From positions 1-47,502 of the forward strand of contig NZ_BOOJ01000063.1 of assembly GCF_016863175.1 (NCBI RefSeq): 47,502 nt of DNA, read 5' to 3'. Position numbers and translations under genes: made by a program. The notes below the pieces were generated by a model. It was given only the letters and a program-made list of their open reading frames with translations, was not told the DNA's origin and made no database searches. Positions 1 through 8,304 of this stretch are shown piece by piece; position 1 is the stretch's first letter; each line of letters starts with the position of its first letter. The stretch is from Paraplanobispora siamensis (lineage in GTDB: Bacteria > Actinomycetota > Actinomycetes > Streptosporangiales > Streptosporangiaceae).

Positions 1-375
1 CGGTGGAGGCCGATAACCCCGGCCGGGCGGCGCGGGGGGATGGCCCTGGTTCGGCGGCGGGGCCGGGTGGCCCTGCGGGGGTGCGGGCGGGTACGGCTGA
101 GCGGCGCCCTGCGGGTGTGCGGGCGGATAGGGGGTGGCGGTGCCCGGGGGAGGGGCGGGCGGGTACGGATGAGCGGCGCTCGGCGGAGGGGCGGGCGGGT
201 ACGGATGACCGGAGGCGCTCTGCGCGGGAGACCAGGCCCCATGGCCCCCCTCGGGCGCGGCGTCCGGCGCCGGCATGTGACGGGTGAACCCGTCGCTGGC
301 CCCGTCCGGCGGCACCGGACGCGGGTATCCCTGAGGCGGTGGTGGCGGTGGAGGATATTGCCCGTTGGCTGTCAC
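1..375 (-). CDS. Proline-rich protein, N-terminal part (runs off the left edge)
   Basis: The frame opens at a GTG (375-373) with a GGGGAG ribosome site five bases upstream and stays open for 125 codons to the window edge. The protein begins VTANGQYPPPPPPPQGYPRP and continues with repeats rich in Pro, Tyr, Gly and Ala, such as HPYPPAPP. Such tails in actinobacteria usually precede a transmembrane segment and an extracellular domain, as in the DUF4352-like protein at 31496-32416, whose N-terminus is similar in style. The functional domain lies outside the window, so I do not assign a role. It is divergent from the LysR gene. Confidence 0.6.
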   Translation of the reverse strand, partial: MTANGQYPPPPPPPQGYPRPVPPDGASDGFTRHMPAPDAAPEGGHGAWSPAQSASGHPYPPAPPPSAAHPYPPAPPPGTATPYPPAHPQGAAQPYPPAPPQGHPAPPPNQGHPPAPPGRGYRPPP

Positions 376-429
376 GCTGTCTCCCCGTAGGCCTTGGCGT
401 CCGATATGGCCGATAGGCCCGGACGTTTG

Positions 430-515
430 CCAAATTTGGGGCGTAAGCATACTGATTTATCACCCGTCACGGATGTGACCGCATTCGACTACGTTCCGAA
501 ATCACCCGAGGTGAT
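430..515. promoter_or_regulatory. Divergent control region with two palindromes
   Basis: Between the proline-rich gene and the LysR gene lies a relatively A/T-rich stretch with CCAAATTTGG (430-439, a perfect palindrome) and ATCACC-CGA-GGTGAT (501-515, two 6-base arms around 3 bases). LysR regulators typically bind interrupted palindromes upstream of their own gene, so the second is a reasonable candidate for the autoregulatory site. This is inferred from position and symmetry only. Confidence 0.4.
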
Positions 516-564
516 CTCCGCGATGTGCCGGACCAGGCGGGGCACGGTGTCTTAGCTTCAAGCC

Positions 565-1434
565 ATGAATCTGCAGCAGCTCCGCTACGTGGTAGCGACG
601 GCGGAGCACCGCACCATGACCGACGCGGCCAGGTCTCTCTACATCGCACAACCGGCGCTTTCCCGTGCGATCAGGGACCTGGAACGAGAGCTCGGGATGA
701 CGTTGTTCGCCCGTTCCGGGCGCGGCGTGGTCGTCACGGCGCAGGGGCGCCGGGTGGTCAAGCTGGCCCGGGAGGCGCTCGACGCCGTTCATGAGATCGA
801 GGCTCTGTCGACCCATGGCCATCCGTCCGAGGCGGAGCTCCGCATCGCCTCGACACCCAGCCTCGAGCCGGGACTGGCCGGTCGCATCCTCCCCGCCTAC
901 ACCGCCGAACATCCGGGGGTGCGTGTGCACATCGTCCGCTGTGACGGACGGGACGGCGTGGTGAGCGCCATCAGGAGCCAGAGGGCCGATCTCGGCCTGA
1001 CGGACCTGCCCGTCCCCACCGACCTCATCAGCCATCCGCTGGAGCGTCAGGAGATCGTGCTGATCTCCCCGCCCGGCCTCGACCTGCCCGATCCGGTGCC
1101 GATGAGCAGGCTCAACGGCATGCGGCTGGTGCTGCCGACCCCCGGCAGCGCCCGGCGCAGGGAGTTCGACTCGCTGTTCGCCAAGTACGGCGTCGCCCCC
1201 GTGGCGGCACTGGAGGCCGAAGAGCGCGGAAACTGGCTGGGGCCGGTCCGCGCGGGCACGGCCTCCCTGTTGTGGTACCGCGGGATGGCCGAGCAGGCCG
1301 CCCGGGCCGGCCTGGTGGTCCGGCCGCTCGATCCCTCGGTGCGCCGGGTGATCGCCATCGTCCACGCGAGGCGGCGTCTGCCCGCCATCGCGCAGGAGTT
1401 CCTGACCGTGGCCGAGGGTGGGTCGGCCGCGTAG
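565..1434 (+). CDS. LysR-family transcriptional regulator
   Basis: A 289-residue protein of normal LysR length. Residues 1-60 form the winged helix-turn-helix, with the family pattern of LRYVVATAEHRTMTDAARSL followed by QPALSRAIRDLE and a basic wing. The rest (about 90-285) has the alternating strand/helix look of the periplasmic-binding-type effector domain, starting near ELRIASTPSLEPGLAGRILP. It would bind DNA as a tetramer and respond to a small molecule that cannot be predicted here. The start ATG is the only one before the helix-turn-helix. No LysR-controlled metabolic operon is adjacent except the divergent proline-rich gene, so the target is unknown. Confidence 0.9.
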   Translation: MNLQQLRYVVATAEHRTMTDAARSLYIAQPALSRAIRDLERELGMTLFARSGRGVVVTAQGRRVVKLAREALDAVHEIEALSTHGHPSEAELRIASTPSLEPGLAGRILPAYTAEHPGVRVHIVRCDGRDGVVSAIRSQRADLGLTDLPVPTDLISHPLERQEIVLISPPGLDLPDPVPMSRLNGMRLVLPTPGSARRREFDSLFAKYGVAPVAALEAEERGNWLGPVRAGTASLLWYRGMAEQAARAGLVVRPLDPSVRRVIAIVHARRRLPAIAQEFLTVAEGGSAA

Positions 1435-1518
1435 TCAAGCACGTCTTCCAGCGAAACCCAGAGGCGGCGCAGGTGGGAGCGCCGGCCTCTCCGACACCGG
1501 GCGATAGGCTCGGTCTCG

Positions 1519-2385
1519 ATGACTATCTTGCGCCTTCGCGGCCGTGAGTTCCGGCCGGGCGAGTTCGCGATCATGGCGGTGGTCAACCGCACTCCCGACT
1601 CCTTCTTCGACAGGGGGAGAACCTACGGCTTCGACGCCGCCCTGGAGGCGGTGGACGGGGCGGTCGGCGCCGGTGCGGACATCGTCGACATCGGCGGCGT
1701 CAAGGCCGGTCCCGGTGACGAGGTGGATCCGGCAGAGGAGATCCGCAGGGTGGCCGATCTGGTCGCCGCGGTCCGCGAGCGCCATCCCCGTCTGATCATC
1801 AGCGTCGACACCTGGCGGGCCGAGGTCGGCGAGGTCGTGGCCGCCGCGGGCGCCGACCTGCTCAACGACACCTGGGGAGGGGTCGATCCCGATCTCGCCG
1901 GGGTCGCCGCCGCGCACGGCATCGGCCTGGTCTGCGCGCACGCCGGCCGCGTCGCCCCCCGCACCCGCCCGCACCGCATCGCCTACGCCGACGTGACGGC
2001 CGACGTCATCGCCTACACCACCGAGCTGGCCGAGCGGGCGGTGGCCGCCGGCGTCCCCCGCGAGTCGATCCTCATCGACCCGGCGCACGACTTCGGCAAG
2101 AACACCTACCATTCACTGGAGGTCAGCCGCCGTCTCGACGAGATGGTGGCCACCGGCTGGCCGGTGCTGGTCGCGGTCTCCAACAAGGACTTCGTGGGGG
2201 AGACGCTGGGCGGACTTCCCGTGGAGGAGCGCCGCGCGGGTACCATGGCCACCCTCGCCGTCTCCGCCTGGCAGGGCGCCCGTGTCTTCCGCGTCCACGA
2301 CGCGGCCTCGGCCCGCGCGGCCCTGGCTGTGATCACCCGCCTGCGCGGTCACGGGCTCGCACAGGAAAGGACGACCGTTGCCTGA
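1519..2385 (+). CDS. folP2: Dihydropteroate synthase homologue, FolP2 type
   Basis: A TIM-barrel pterin-binding protein of 288 residues. It keeps recognisable DHPS motifs: AVVNRTPDSFFDRG near 15-30, SVDTWRA near 95, LNDTWGG near 115, and a DPAHDFGK loop near 190. Several catalytic loops differ from true folate DHPS: the GGESTRPG loop reads GGVKAGPG, and the SRK near the C-terminus reads SNKDF. These changes match the FolP2 paralogue of mycobacteria (next to gpgS there), which is not thought to be the main folate enzyme. Here gpgS lies 36 kb away at 38727. The last bases overlap the start of the RCK gene, implying coupled translation. No clear ribosome site precedes the ATG. Confidence 0.8.
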   Translation: MTILRLRGREFRPGEFAIMAVVNRTPDSFFDRGRTYGFDAALEAVDGAVGAGADIVDIGGVKAGPGDEVDPAEEIRRVADLVAAVRERHPRLIISVDTWRAEVGEVVAAAGADLLNDTWGGVDPDLAGVAAAHGIGLVCAHAGRVAPRTRPHRIAYADVTADVIAYTTELAERAVAAGVPRESILIDPAHDFGKNTYHSLEVSRRLDEMVATGWPVLVAVSNKDFVGETLGGLPVEERRAGTMATLAVSAWQGARVFRVHDAASARAALAVITRLRGHGLAQERTTVA

Positions 2386-3040
2386 CGCCAGGAACGACCC
2401 GGTCGTGGTGATCGGGCTCGGCCGGTTCGGCAGCTCGCTGGCCGCGGAGCTGGTGCGCCGGGGCACCGAGGTGCTGGCGATCGACAGCCGCCCCAAGGTG
2501 GTGCAGAGCATGGCGGGCAAGCTCACCCACGTCGTCGCCGCCGACTCCACCGACCTGGAGGCGCTGCGCCAGCTCGGCGTGCCGGACTTCTACCGGGCCG
2601 TGGTGGCCATCGGCACCGACATCGAGGCCAGCATCCTGACCACCTCCCTGCTGGTGGAGCTGGAGATCGAGGACGTCTGGGCCAAGGCGATCAGCCGCGA
2701 GCACGGCCGGATCCTGGACCGGGTCGGCGCCCACCACGTGATCCTGCCCGAGCACGACATGGGCGAGCGGGTGGCGCACCTGCTCAACGGGCGGATGCTC
2801 GACTACATGGAGGTCGACGCCAACTACGCGCTGGTCAAGACCCGTCCGCCCCGCGACTACATCGGCGTCCCGCTCGGGGAGACCAACGTGCGCCGCAAGT
2901 ACGGCGTGACGGTGGTCTGCGTCAAGGGCCAGGACGAGGAGTTCACCTACGCGGGTGCGGACACCGTCCTCGGCTACGGCGATGTGATCATCATCGCGGG
3001 GAAGATCAAGGACGTGGAGCGCTTCGCCGAGCTCCCCTGA
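2378..3040 (+). CDS. TrkA/KtrA-type RCK protein of K+ transport
   Basis: A 220-residue cytosolic protein. The N-terminal RCK Rossmann domain shows VIGLGRFGSSLAAELVRRG, with a conserved acidic residue at the end of strand 2 (AIDSRPK), so it should bind NAD(H) or ATP/ADP. Residues from about 135 form a TrkA-C domain ending in the typical GYGDVIIIAGK. It should gate a K+ channel or KtrB/TrkH pore, but no pore gene lies beside it. It starts at a TTG (2378) that overlaps the folP2-like gene by 8 bases, the only plausible start, and suggests translational coupling. A 22-base tandem array follows the stop. Confidence 0.85.
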   Translation: MPDARNDPVVVIGLGRFGSSLAAELVRRGTEVLAIDSRPKVVQSMAGKLTHVVAADSTDLEALRQLGVPDFYRAVVAIGTDIEASILTTSLLVELEIEDVWAKAISREHGRILDRVGAHHVILPEHDMGERVAHLLNGRMLDYMEVDANYALVKTRPPRDYIGVPLGETNVRRKYGVTVVCVKGQDEEFTYAGADTVLGYGDVIIIAGKIKDVERFAELP

Positions 3041-3055
3041 CCCGCGCCGCGCCCC

Positions 3056-3140
3056 GTGATCGGCCCGCCCGGATCCCGTGGTCGGCCCGCCCGGATCCCG
3101 CGGTCGGCCCGCCCGGATCCCGCGGTCGGCCGTCCGGGGC
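3056..3140. repeat. 22-bp tandem repeat, about 3.9 copies, downstream of the RCK gene
   Basis: Units start at 3056, 3078, 3100 and 3122 and share TCGGCCCGCCCGGATCCC. The last is truncated and diverged. The first unit begins 15 bases after the RCK stop codon, and the sequence across the stop itself looks like a degenerate unit. It is one of several gene-end arrays in this window. Confidence 0.95.
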
Positions 3141-3188
3141 GTGTGATCGCCGGAGGCCGTGCGGTACGGCGCCGCCCCGGGAAAGGAC

Positions 3189-3219
3189 CGGGCCACCCGT
3201 GGGGGGAACGGGTGGCCCG
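3189..3219. terminator. Hairpin between convergent genes
   Basis: A perfect 11-base stem, CGGGCCACCCG (3189-3199) with CGGGTGGCCCG (3209-3219), and a 9-base loop. It lies between the 3' ends of the RCK gene and the subtilisin gene, so it could terminate both. No strong T-run follows on the plus strand. On the minus strand a short TCCTTT follows shortly after. Confidence 0.6.
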
Positions 3220-3305
3220 ATCGTGAGGCGGGAGTGAAGCGCCTCACCTGTTTTCCGAAGGTCCTTGTCTGCTGCGGCGGTCCTTTCCCGAGGGGTCTCC
3301 CGCGC

Positions 3306-5096
3306 CTACCCGGCGGTGATCCTGACGTCGTCGATCCCGGCCTCGACCAGGCTGGCGCCGGAGGCGTCGGCGGCCTCCACCAGGATGCGGACGGTCTGCC
3401 CGGCGTGGGCGGAGACGTCGAAGCTTGCGGTGGCGTAGGCGGCGGCGCGGTTGGCGGCCGCTCCGGGCTGGTTCAGCACGGTCGTGGTGGTCGAGCCGAC
3501 CACGTGGACCCGGATGTAGTCGGAGCTGCTGGCGTTGCTGAGGTGACCGAGGTACCAGGAGAACGACAGGGTCAGCGTGCCGCTCGCGGGAAGCGCGATG
3601 GCCGGTGACCGGGCGCTCGTCACGCCGCCGTCGATGTCGTTCTCGCCCGCGCTCGCTCCGGCCGCGGCCCCGCTGACCAGGGCGTTGCTACCGCTGGGCG
3701 TCGTGCCCGGCTGCGTGACCGTGCCGCCGCTGCTCGTCTGCCCGGGGTCGCCGCGCTGGAGGCGGCCGGTGGTCGCGGTGTCGGAGCCGCCCGGGTTGAT
3801 CGTCCAGCCGCGCTCGGCCTCGAAGTCGTCGGAGTAGACCACGACCGGGTCGGGACCGCCGCCGCCGGCGCCGGTGAACAGCAGCCGGTTGGGGGATCCG
3901 GTGCCCGGGTTGCCCACCACGCCGGTGGTCGCCGCGTTGACCATCGTGTCGCGGACCTGCGCCGGGGTGGCGGTCGGGGCGGCGCTCAGCAGCAACGCCG
4001 CGGCCCCCGCGACGTGCGGGGAGGCCATCGAGGTGCCGCTGATGGTGTTGGAGGCCGTGTCGCTCGTGTGCCAGGCCGAGGTGATGGACGAGCCGGGCGC
4101 GAACAGGTCCAGGCAGGTGCCGTAGTTGGAGAAGGAGGAGCGGGCGTCGCTGCTGGTGGTGGCGCCCACGGTGATCGCCTCGGCGACCCGGGCGGGGGAG
4201 CGGTTGCAGGCGTTGGTGCTCTCGTTGCCCGCGGCCAGCGCGTAGACGACGCCGGAGTTGATGGAGTTGCGCACGGAGGTGTCCAGCGCGGTGCTCGCGC
4301 TGCCGCCCAGGCTCATGTTGGCCACGGCGGGCTCGACCGCGTTGGCCGTCACCCAGTCCACGCCCGCGATGATGATCGAGGTGGAGGTGGTGCTGCCGCA
4401 GCCGAACACCCGGACGCCGACGAGCGAGACGCCCTTGGCGATGCCGTACTGGGTGCCGCCGACCGTGCCCGAGACGTGGGTGCCGTGGCCGTTGCAGTCG
4501 GCCACGTCGTTGTCGTTGTCGTAGAGGTCGCGCCCGCTGGACGCGCGCCCCCGGATGTCGGCGTGGTTGATCCGGATGCCGGTGTCGATGATGTAGGCGC
4601 GCACGCCCGAGCCGTTGTTCGGCGGGGTGTAGGCGCCGTCCAGCGGCAGGTTGCGCTGGTCGACCCGGTCCAGGCCCCACGACGCCACGGCCTGCCGGGT
4701 CGCGGCGAGGTCCTGCTCCACCAGGGTGAACTCCTGGTCCTGCTCGACGTAGGCCACATCGGAACGGGCCGCGACGGCCCTGGCCTGGGCCTCGGTGGCC
4801 TTCATCGCGAAGCCGTTGAGCGCGCTCTGGTAGACGGCGCTCACCGAGGCGCCCTGGGCGGCGGCGGCCTCACGCGCTCTGCGGTCCCGGCCGAAGCGGG
4901 TGACCTGGTCCTTGAAGACCACGATGTAGCTGCCCGTGATCGCGGTGGGACTTCCGGCGGCGGTGATCGCGGCCGGTGGGGACTCCTCGGAGGACGGCGG
5001 GGCCGGATCGGCCGAGGAGGGCGAGGCCGTCCCGAGGACGAGGGCCAGTGCGGCGGCGGTGAGTCCGGTTAATCGGATGGTGGAGGTGGTGCTCAT
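3306..5096 (-). CDS. Secreted subtilisin-family (S8) serine protease
   Basis: I choose ATG 5096 because AGGAGG lies six bases upstream and a signal peptide follows at once (hydrophobic core about residues 10-24, Ala-rich cleavage region near 30). The 596-residue precursor has an I9 inhibitor propeptide (about 54-125, ending VAYVEQDQEF), then the S8 domain with catalytic Asp171 (IIDTGI), His204 (NGHGTH) and Ser356 (GTSMASPH), and Asn291 (AAGNES) as oxyanion residue. A C-terminal beta-rich module of about 170 residues follows, probably a jelly-roll adhesion or propeptide-like domain. It should be exported and self-processed. It stands alone, with an A/T-rich promoter region upstream. Confidence 0.95.
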   Translation of the reverse strand: MSTTSTIRLTGLTAAALALVLGTASPSSADPAPPSSEESPPAAITAAGSPTAITGSYIVVFKDQVTRFGRDRRAREAAAAQGASVSAVYQSALNGFAMKATEAQARAVAARSDVAYVEQDQEFTLVEQDLAATRQAVASWGLDRVDQRNLPLDGAYTPPNNGSGVRAYIIDTGIRINHADIRGRASSGRDLYDNDNDVADCNGHGTHVSGTVGGTQYGIAKGVSLVGVRVFGCGSTTSTSIIIAGVDWVTANAVEPAVANMSLGGSASTALDTSVRNSINSGVVYALAAGNESTNACNRSPARVAEAITVGATTSSDARSSFSNYGTCLDLFAPGSSITSAWHTSDTASNTISGTSMASPHVAGAAALLLSAAPTATPAQVRDTMVNAATTGVVGNPGTGSPNRLLFTGAGGGGPDPVVVYSDDFEAERGWTINPGGSDTATTGRLQRGDPGQTSSGGTVTQPGTTPSGSNALVSGAAAGASAGENDIDGGVTSARSPAIALPASGTLTLSFSWYLGHLSNASSSDYIRVHVVGSTTTTVLNQPGAAANRAAAYATASFDVSAHAGQTVRILVEAADASGASLVEAGIDDVRITAG

Positions 5097-5256
5097 GGCG
5101 GTCCTCCTGGTGGGGGGTGAACCCGGCGCCCTCGTGGGGCTGCGCGGGCGGAGGGCGAGCGCCCCCATCGTGAACCGCCATCATGTTTACTGCAATATTC
5201 TTACTGGCGTAAATTGATTTGTTACATACTCTCCTCCGGACAGAACCGCCGGTGCC
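5097..5256 (-). promoter_or_regulatory. A/T-rich promoter region of the subtilisin gene
   Basis: The stretch 5184-5230 is strongly A/T-rich for this genome and contains an interrupted inverted repeat TTTAC...GTAAA (about 5186-5213) plus two AGTAA direct repeats on the minus strand. It is the natural place for the protease promoter and for a regulator site. I cannot assign the regulator. Confidence 0.45.
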
Positions 5257-6675
5257 CTAGCTGTAGATCACCGACAGGAAGCGGATGAGGACCGCCTCCC
5301 GCTTGTCGGCGGGCAGGGCGTCGAGCACCGCGTTGACGACGGCCATCTCCGGCTGCCCCGAGCCGCCCAGGTCCACCCCGACGGCAGCCGCCAGCTCGCC
5401 GAAGGCCGCGTCGTCCAGCGCCTCCAGGTCCAGCCCGGCCACCAGCTCCACCAGTCCCCCGGGCAGCTCCACGGGCCCCCGCTCCCGCGCCGCCGCGGCC
5501 GACTCGGCGATCACCTCCAGCATCGCGTCCACACCCCGCAGGGTCACCCCCGTGACGGTGATGTGGATGTTGGCCGGGATGCCCGCGTAGGACAGCTGCG
5601 GCTGCAGGAACCAGCCGCGCCTCCTGGCCTCGTCGGACAGCACGAACACGTCGGCCTCGTCGGAGGTGAAGGCGACCAGCGACGACTCGGGATCGCCGAG
5701 CACCCGCAGGCCGGGGATCCGGGCCAGGCCCTCGCGCAGGCGGCGGGTCGCGGCCAGGGTGGTACGGCCCAGCTCCAGATAGCCCTCCCGGCCCAGGGAC
5801 TGCAGGGTGGCCCAGGCGCCGCCGAGCGGCCCGGCGGACTTCGAGCTCTGCACGGTGGCGTTGATGACGGTGTAGCCGGGCCAGGACGCCGAGGCGAAGT
5901 AGGCCCTGCGGCGCATCGCCGGGTCGGCGAACAGCACGACCGAGGCGCCCTTGGGGGAGTAGCCGAACTTGTGCAGGTCGCACGAGAGCGAGGTGACCCC
6001 GGGCACCGACAGGTCGAAGGGCGGGATCTCGGCCCCGGCCTCGCGCAGCCAGGGCAGCAGCCAGCCGCCCACGCACGCGTCCACGTGGCACGGCACGCCG
6101 CGCGCGGCGGCGATCCCCGCGATCCGCCCGACCGGGTCGATCACGCCCTGCGGGTAGGAGGGCGCCGAGACGACCACCAGCACCGTGTCCCCGGTGATCG
6201 CCGCCTCCACCGCCGCGGCGTCCGCCCGGAACGTCACCGGGTCCACCGGCACCGCGTCCACCGCCACTCCCAGATAGTGCGCGGCCTTGTGGAAGGCCGG
6301 GTGCGCGGTGACCGGCACGACCATCCGGGGACGGCCCGCGACCCGCCGGAAGTCGCGCGCCGCCTTCACCGCCAGCATGATCGACTCGGTGCCGCCGCTG
6401 GTGAAGATCCCGGTGCCGCCGCCGAGCAGCTCCGCGACCGCGCCGACCACCTGCCTCTCCATCTCCACCACGCTCGGGAACGCCGTGGGGTCGAGGGTGT
6501 TGACCTCCAGCATCTCGACGTAGGCCCGGGTCGCCGCCTCGTGCACCTCCGGCCGGCCGGTGTCGTACACGTACGCGGTCACCTTCCCGCCCCGCACGGG
6601 CAGGTCGCCCTCCCTGAGCCGGGCGATCTCGGCCACCAGCTCGTCGATGTCGCGGCCCTTCTCAGGCAGGCTCAT
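5257..6675 (-). CDS. PLP-dependent decarboxylase/aldolase, sphingosine-1-phosphate lyase type
   Basis: A 472-residue fold-type I PLP enzyme. The pyridoxal lysine is Lys236 in DLHKFGYSPKG. Asp199 in HVDACVGGW should contact the pyridine nitrogen, and TSGGTESIM (92-100) is the phosphate-binding loop typical of group II decarboxylases and S1P lyases. The N-terminal YVYDTGRPEVHEAATRAYVE and the ASWPGY segment favour the S1P-lyase/GadA branch. Unlike the eukaryotic lyase there is no transmembrane anchor. The substrate cannot be fixed from sequence: a phosphorylated long-chain base or a decarboxylated amino acid are both possible. The start has AAGGAG upstream. Confidence 0.85.
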   Translation of the reverse strand: MSLPEKGRDIDELVAEIARLREGDLPVRGGKVTAYVYDTGRPEVHEAATRAYVEMLEVNTLDPTAFPSVVEMERQVVGAVAELLGGGTGIFTSGGTESIMLAVKAARDFRRVAGRPRMVVPVTAHPAFHKAAHYLGVAVDAVPVDPVTFRADAAAVEAAITGDTVLVVVSAPSYPQGVIDPVGRIAGIAAARGVPCHVDACVGGWLLPWLREAGAEIPPFDLSVPGVTSLSCDLHKFGYSPKGASVVLFADPAMRRRAYFASASWPGYTVINATVQSSKSAGPLGGAWATLQSLGREGYLELGRTTLAATRRLREGLARIPGLRVLGDPESSLVAFTSDEADVFVLSDEARRRGWFLQPQLSYAGIPANIHITVTGVTLRGVDAMLEVIAESAAAARERGPVELPGGLVELVAGLDLEALDDAAFGELAAAVGVDLGGSGQPEMAVVNAVLDALPADKREAVLIRFLSVIYS

Positions 6676-6808
6676 GGAACTCCTTCGGGGTACGGCTCCC
6701 GCGGGCCGGTGGAGCCGGTGACGCGGAGCCCGGCGGCGGAGACCGGACCCGGCCAGTCAACCACCCCGGCCGGAAAAGAACGAGCCCTGCTCATAAAAGC
6801 GACCCGGC

Positions 6809-6948
6809 GGAGCCGTACCACCGGATCAGGCGGATCAGGACAGCGGGAGCCGCGCCGCCGGGCCAGGGCGACAGGGCCCGTACCGCCGGACCGGGTCGGA
6901 CCGGAGGCGGGCCGGGCCGGGTCAGGACAGCGGGAGCCGTACCACCGC
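6809..6948. repeat. Repeat copies of the histidine kinase gene end
   Basis: TCAGGACAGCGGGAGCCG occurs at 6922-6939, where its first three bases are the complement of the kinase stop codon, and again at 6835-6852. The flanking GAGCCGTACCACCG also recurs (about 6810-6823 and 6935-6948). The 246-base gap between the kinase and the upstream lyase gene therefore largely consists of degenerate copies of the kinase 3' end. No gene is seen in this gap. Confidence 0.75.
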
Positions 6949-8304
6949 GCGCAGGCCGGGGCGGGCGTCCTCCAGATGGACCGCGCCGCCGTGGGCGTTG
7001 ACCGTCTCGCGGACGATCGCCAGGCCCAGCCCGGCCCCGCCCTCGTCACGGCTGCGCGCGCTGTCCAGCCGGGTGAACCGGTCGAAGACCCGCTCCCGGT
7101 CCTCCTCGGGGATGCCGGGCCCGTCGTCGGTCACGGTCAGCACCGCGTCCGCGCCCTCGGCCCGCAGTTCCACCGCCACCGGAGCGACGGTGTGCCGCAG
7201 CGCGTTGTCGACCAGGTTGACCAGGACGCGGCCCAGGTCCAGCGCGTCCCCGGAGACCACGACCGGCGCTCCCGGTTCGAACGTGACGGCCGGGCCGTAC
7301 CGTTCCAGGGTCTGGGCGACCAGCTCGTCCAGCTCGACCGGCTCCCTGCGCGCGAGCGCGCCCCCGCGCTCGTCCAGCCGGGCCAGGGCCAGCAGGTCCT
7401 CGGCCAGCCGGGTCAGGCGGGTGGTGTCCTCCAGCACGCCCTCGGCGGTCTCCCGCCAGTCGTCCTGGCCGCCCGGATGGCCGAGCGCCACCTCCAGCTG
7501 GAGCCGGATGCTGGCCAGCGGGCTGCGCAGCTCGTGGGCGGCGTCCGACACCAGCGCGCGCTGGCGGGCGTCGGCCCGCTCCAGCCGGTCCAGCATGGCG
7601 TTGAGCGTGGTGGCCAGGTGGTGCACCTCGTCGCGCGACTCGGGGACCGGCAGGCGGCGGGAGCGGGCGGTACCGGTGATCACCTCGGCGCCCCGGCGCA
7701 GTTCGGTGATGGGCCGCAGGGTCCGGCCGATGATCACCCAGCTGGCCCCGGCCAGCAGCACGAGCAGCAGCGGCGTGCCGATGACCAGCACGTGACCGGC
7801 GGTGCTGATGCTCGTCTCGACCTCGCTGAAGGGCCGGGCCGCGATCACCGTCTGCCCCCGGTCGGCGCTGAGCACGCGCACGCGCAGCAGGTGCGGGATC
7901 CCGTACGGCGCGCCGTCCAGGAAGCGCGCCCGCCGCTGCGAGATCGCCGCCGAGCGATCCGCCGCGTTCAGCAGCGGGACCAGCCGGTCGGTTCCGGCGG
8001 TGGCGTGGGTGATGCGCCCGGCCGAGTCGATCACCTGGATCAGGGTGCCGTCAGGCGAGGTCAGCTCGTCGGGCAGCTGCCCGGAGTCGGCCTGCGAGAC
8101 GGTCCCCCGGGCCCGCTGGTAGATCGACTCGTCGATCGTGGCGATCAGCGTCCTGCCCAGCACCCCGACCATCACGTAGGCCGACAGGCCCAGCGCCACC
8201 GCCAGCACCGCCGAGGCGACCGCGACCAGCCGGAAGCGCAGGCTCTTGCGCCGCCACCACCCGGCCGTACGGCGGGCGCCCGCGGTGACCGGCTCAGCCG
8301 CCAT
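6922..8304 (-). CDS. Sensor histidine kinase with HAMP domain
   Basis: A 460-residue membrane kinase. Transmembrane helices lie at about 25-50 and 171-193, with an extracytoplasmic sensor domain of about 120 residues between them. HAMP follows (194-245), then HisKA with phospho-acceptor His257 in SDAAHELRSPLA, and HATPase with N, G1 (DDGPGIPEEDRERVFDRF) and G2 (GGAGLGLAIV) boxes. The ATG lies inside the last codons of the response regulator gene, an 11-base overlap, so the two are co-translated. The pair is divergent from the LolA-like/ABC operon, its likely target. Confidence 0.95.
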   Translation of the reverse strand: MAAEPVTAGARRTAGWWRRKSLRFRLVAVASAVLAVALGLSAYVMVGVLGRTLIATIDESIYQRARGTVSQADSGQLPDELTSPDGTLIQVIDSAGRITHATAGTDRLVPLLNAADRSAAISQRRARFLDGAPYGIPHLLRVRVLSADRGQTVIAARPFSEVETSISTAGHVLVIGTPLLLVLLAGASWVIIGRTLRPITELRRGAEVITGTARSRRLPVPESRDEVHHLATTLNAMLDRLERADARQRALVSDAAHELRSPLASIRLQLEVALGHPGGQDDWRETAEGVLEDTTRLTRLAEDLLALARLDERGGALARREPVELDELVAQTLERYGPAVTFEPGAPVVVSGDALDLGRVLVNLVDNALRHTVAPVAVELRAEGADAVLTVTDDGPGIPEEDRERVFDRFTRLDSARSRDEGGAGLGLAIVRETVNAHGGAVHLEDARPGLRAVVRLPLS

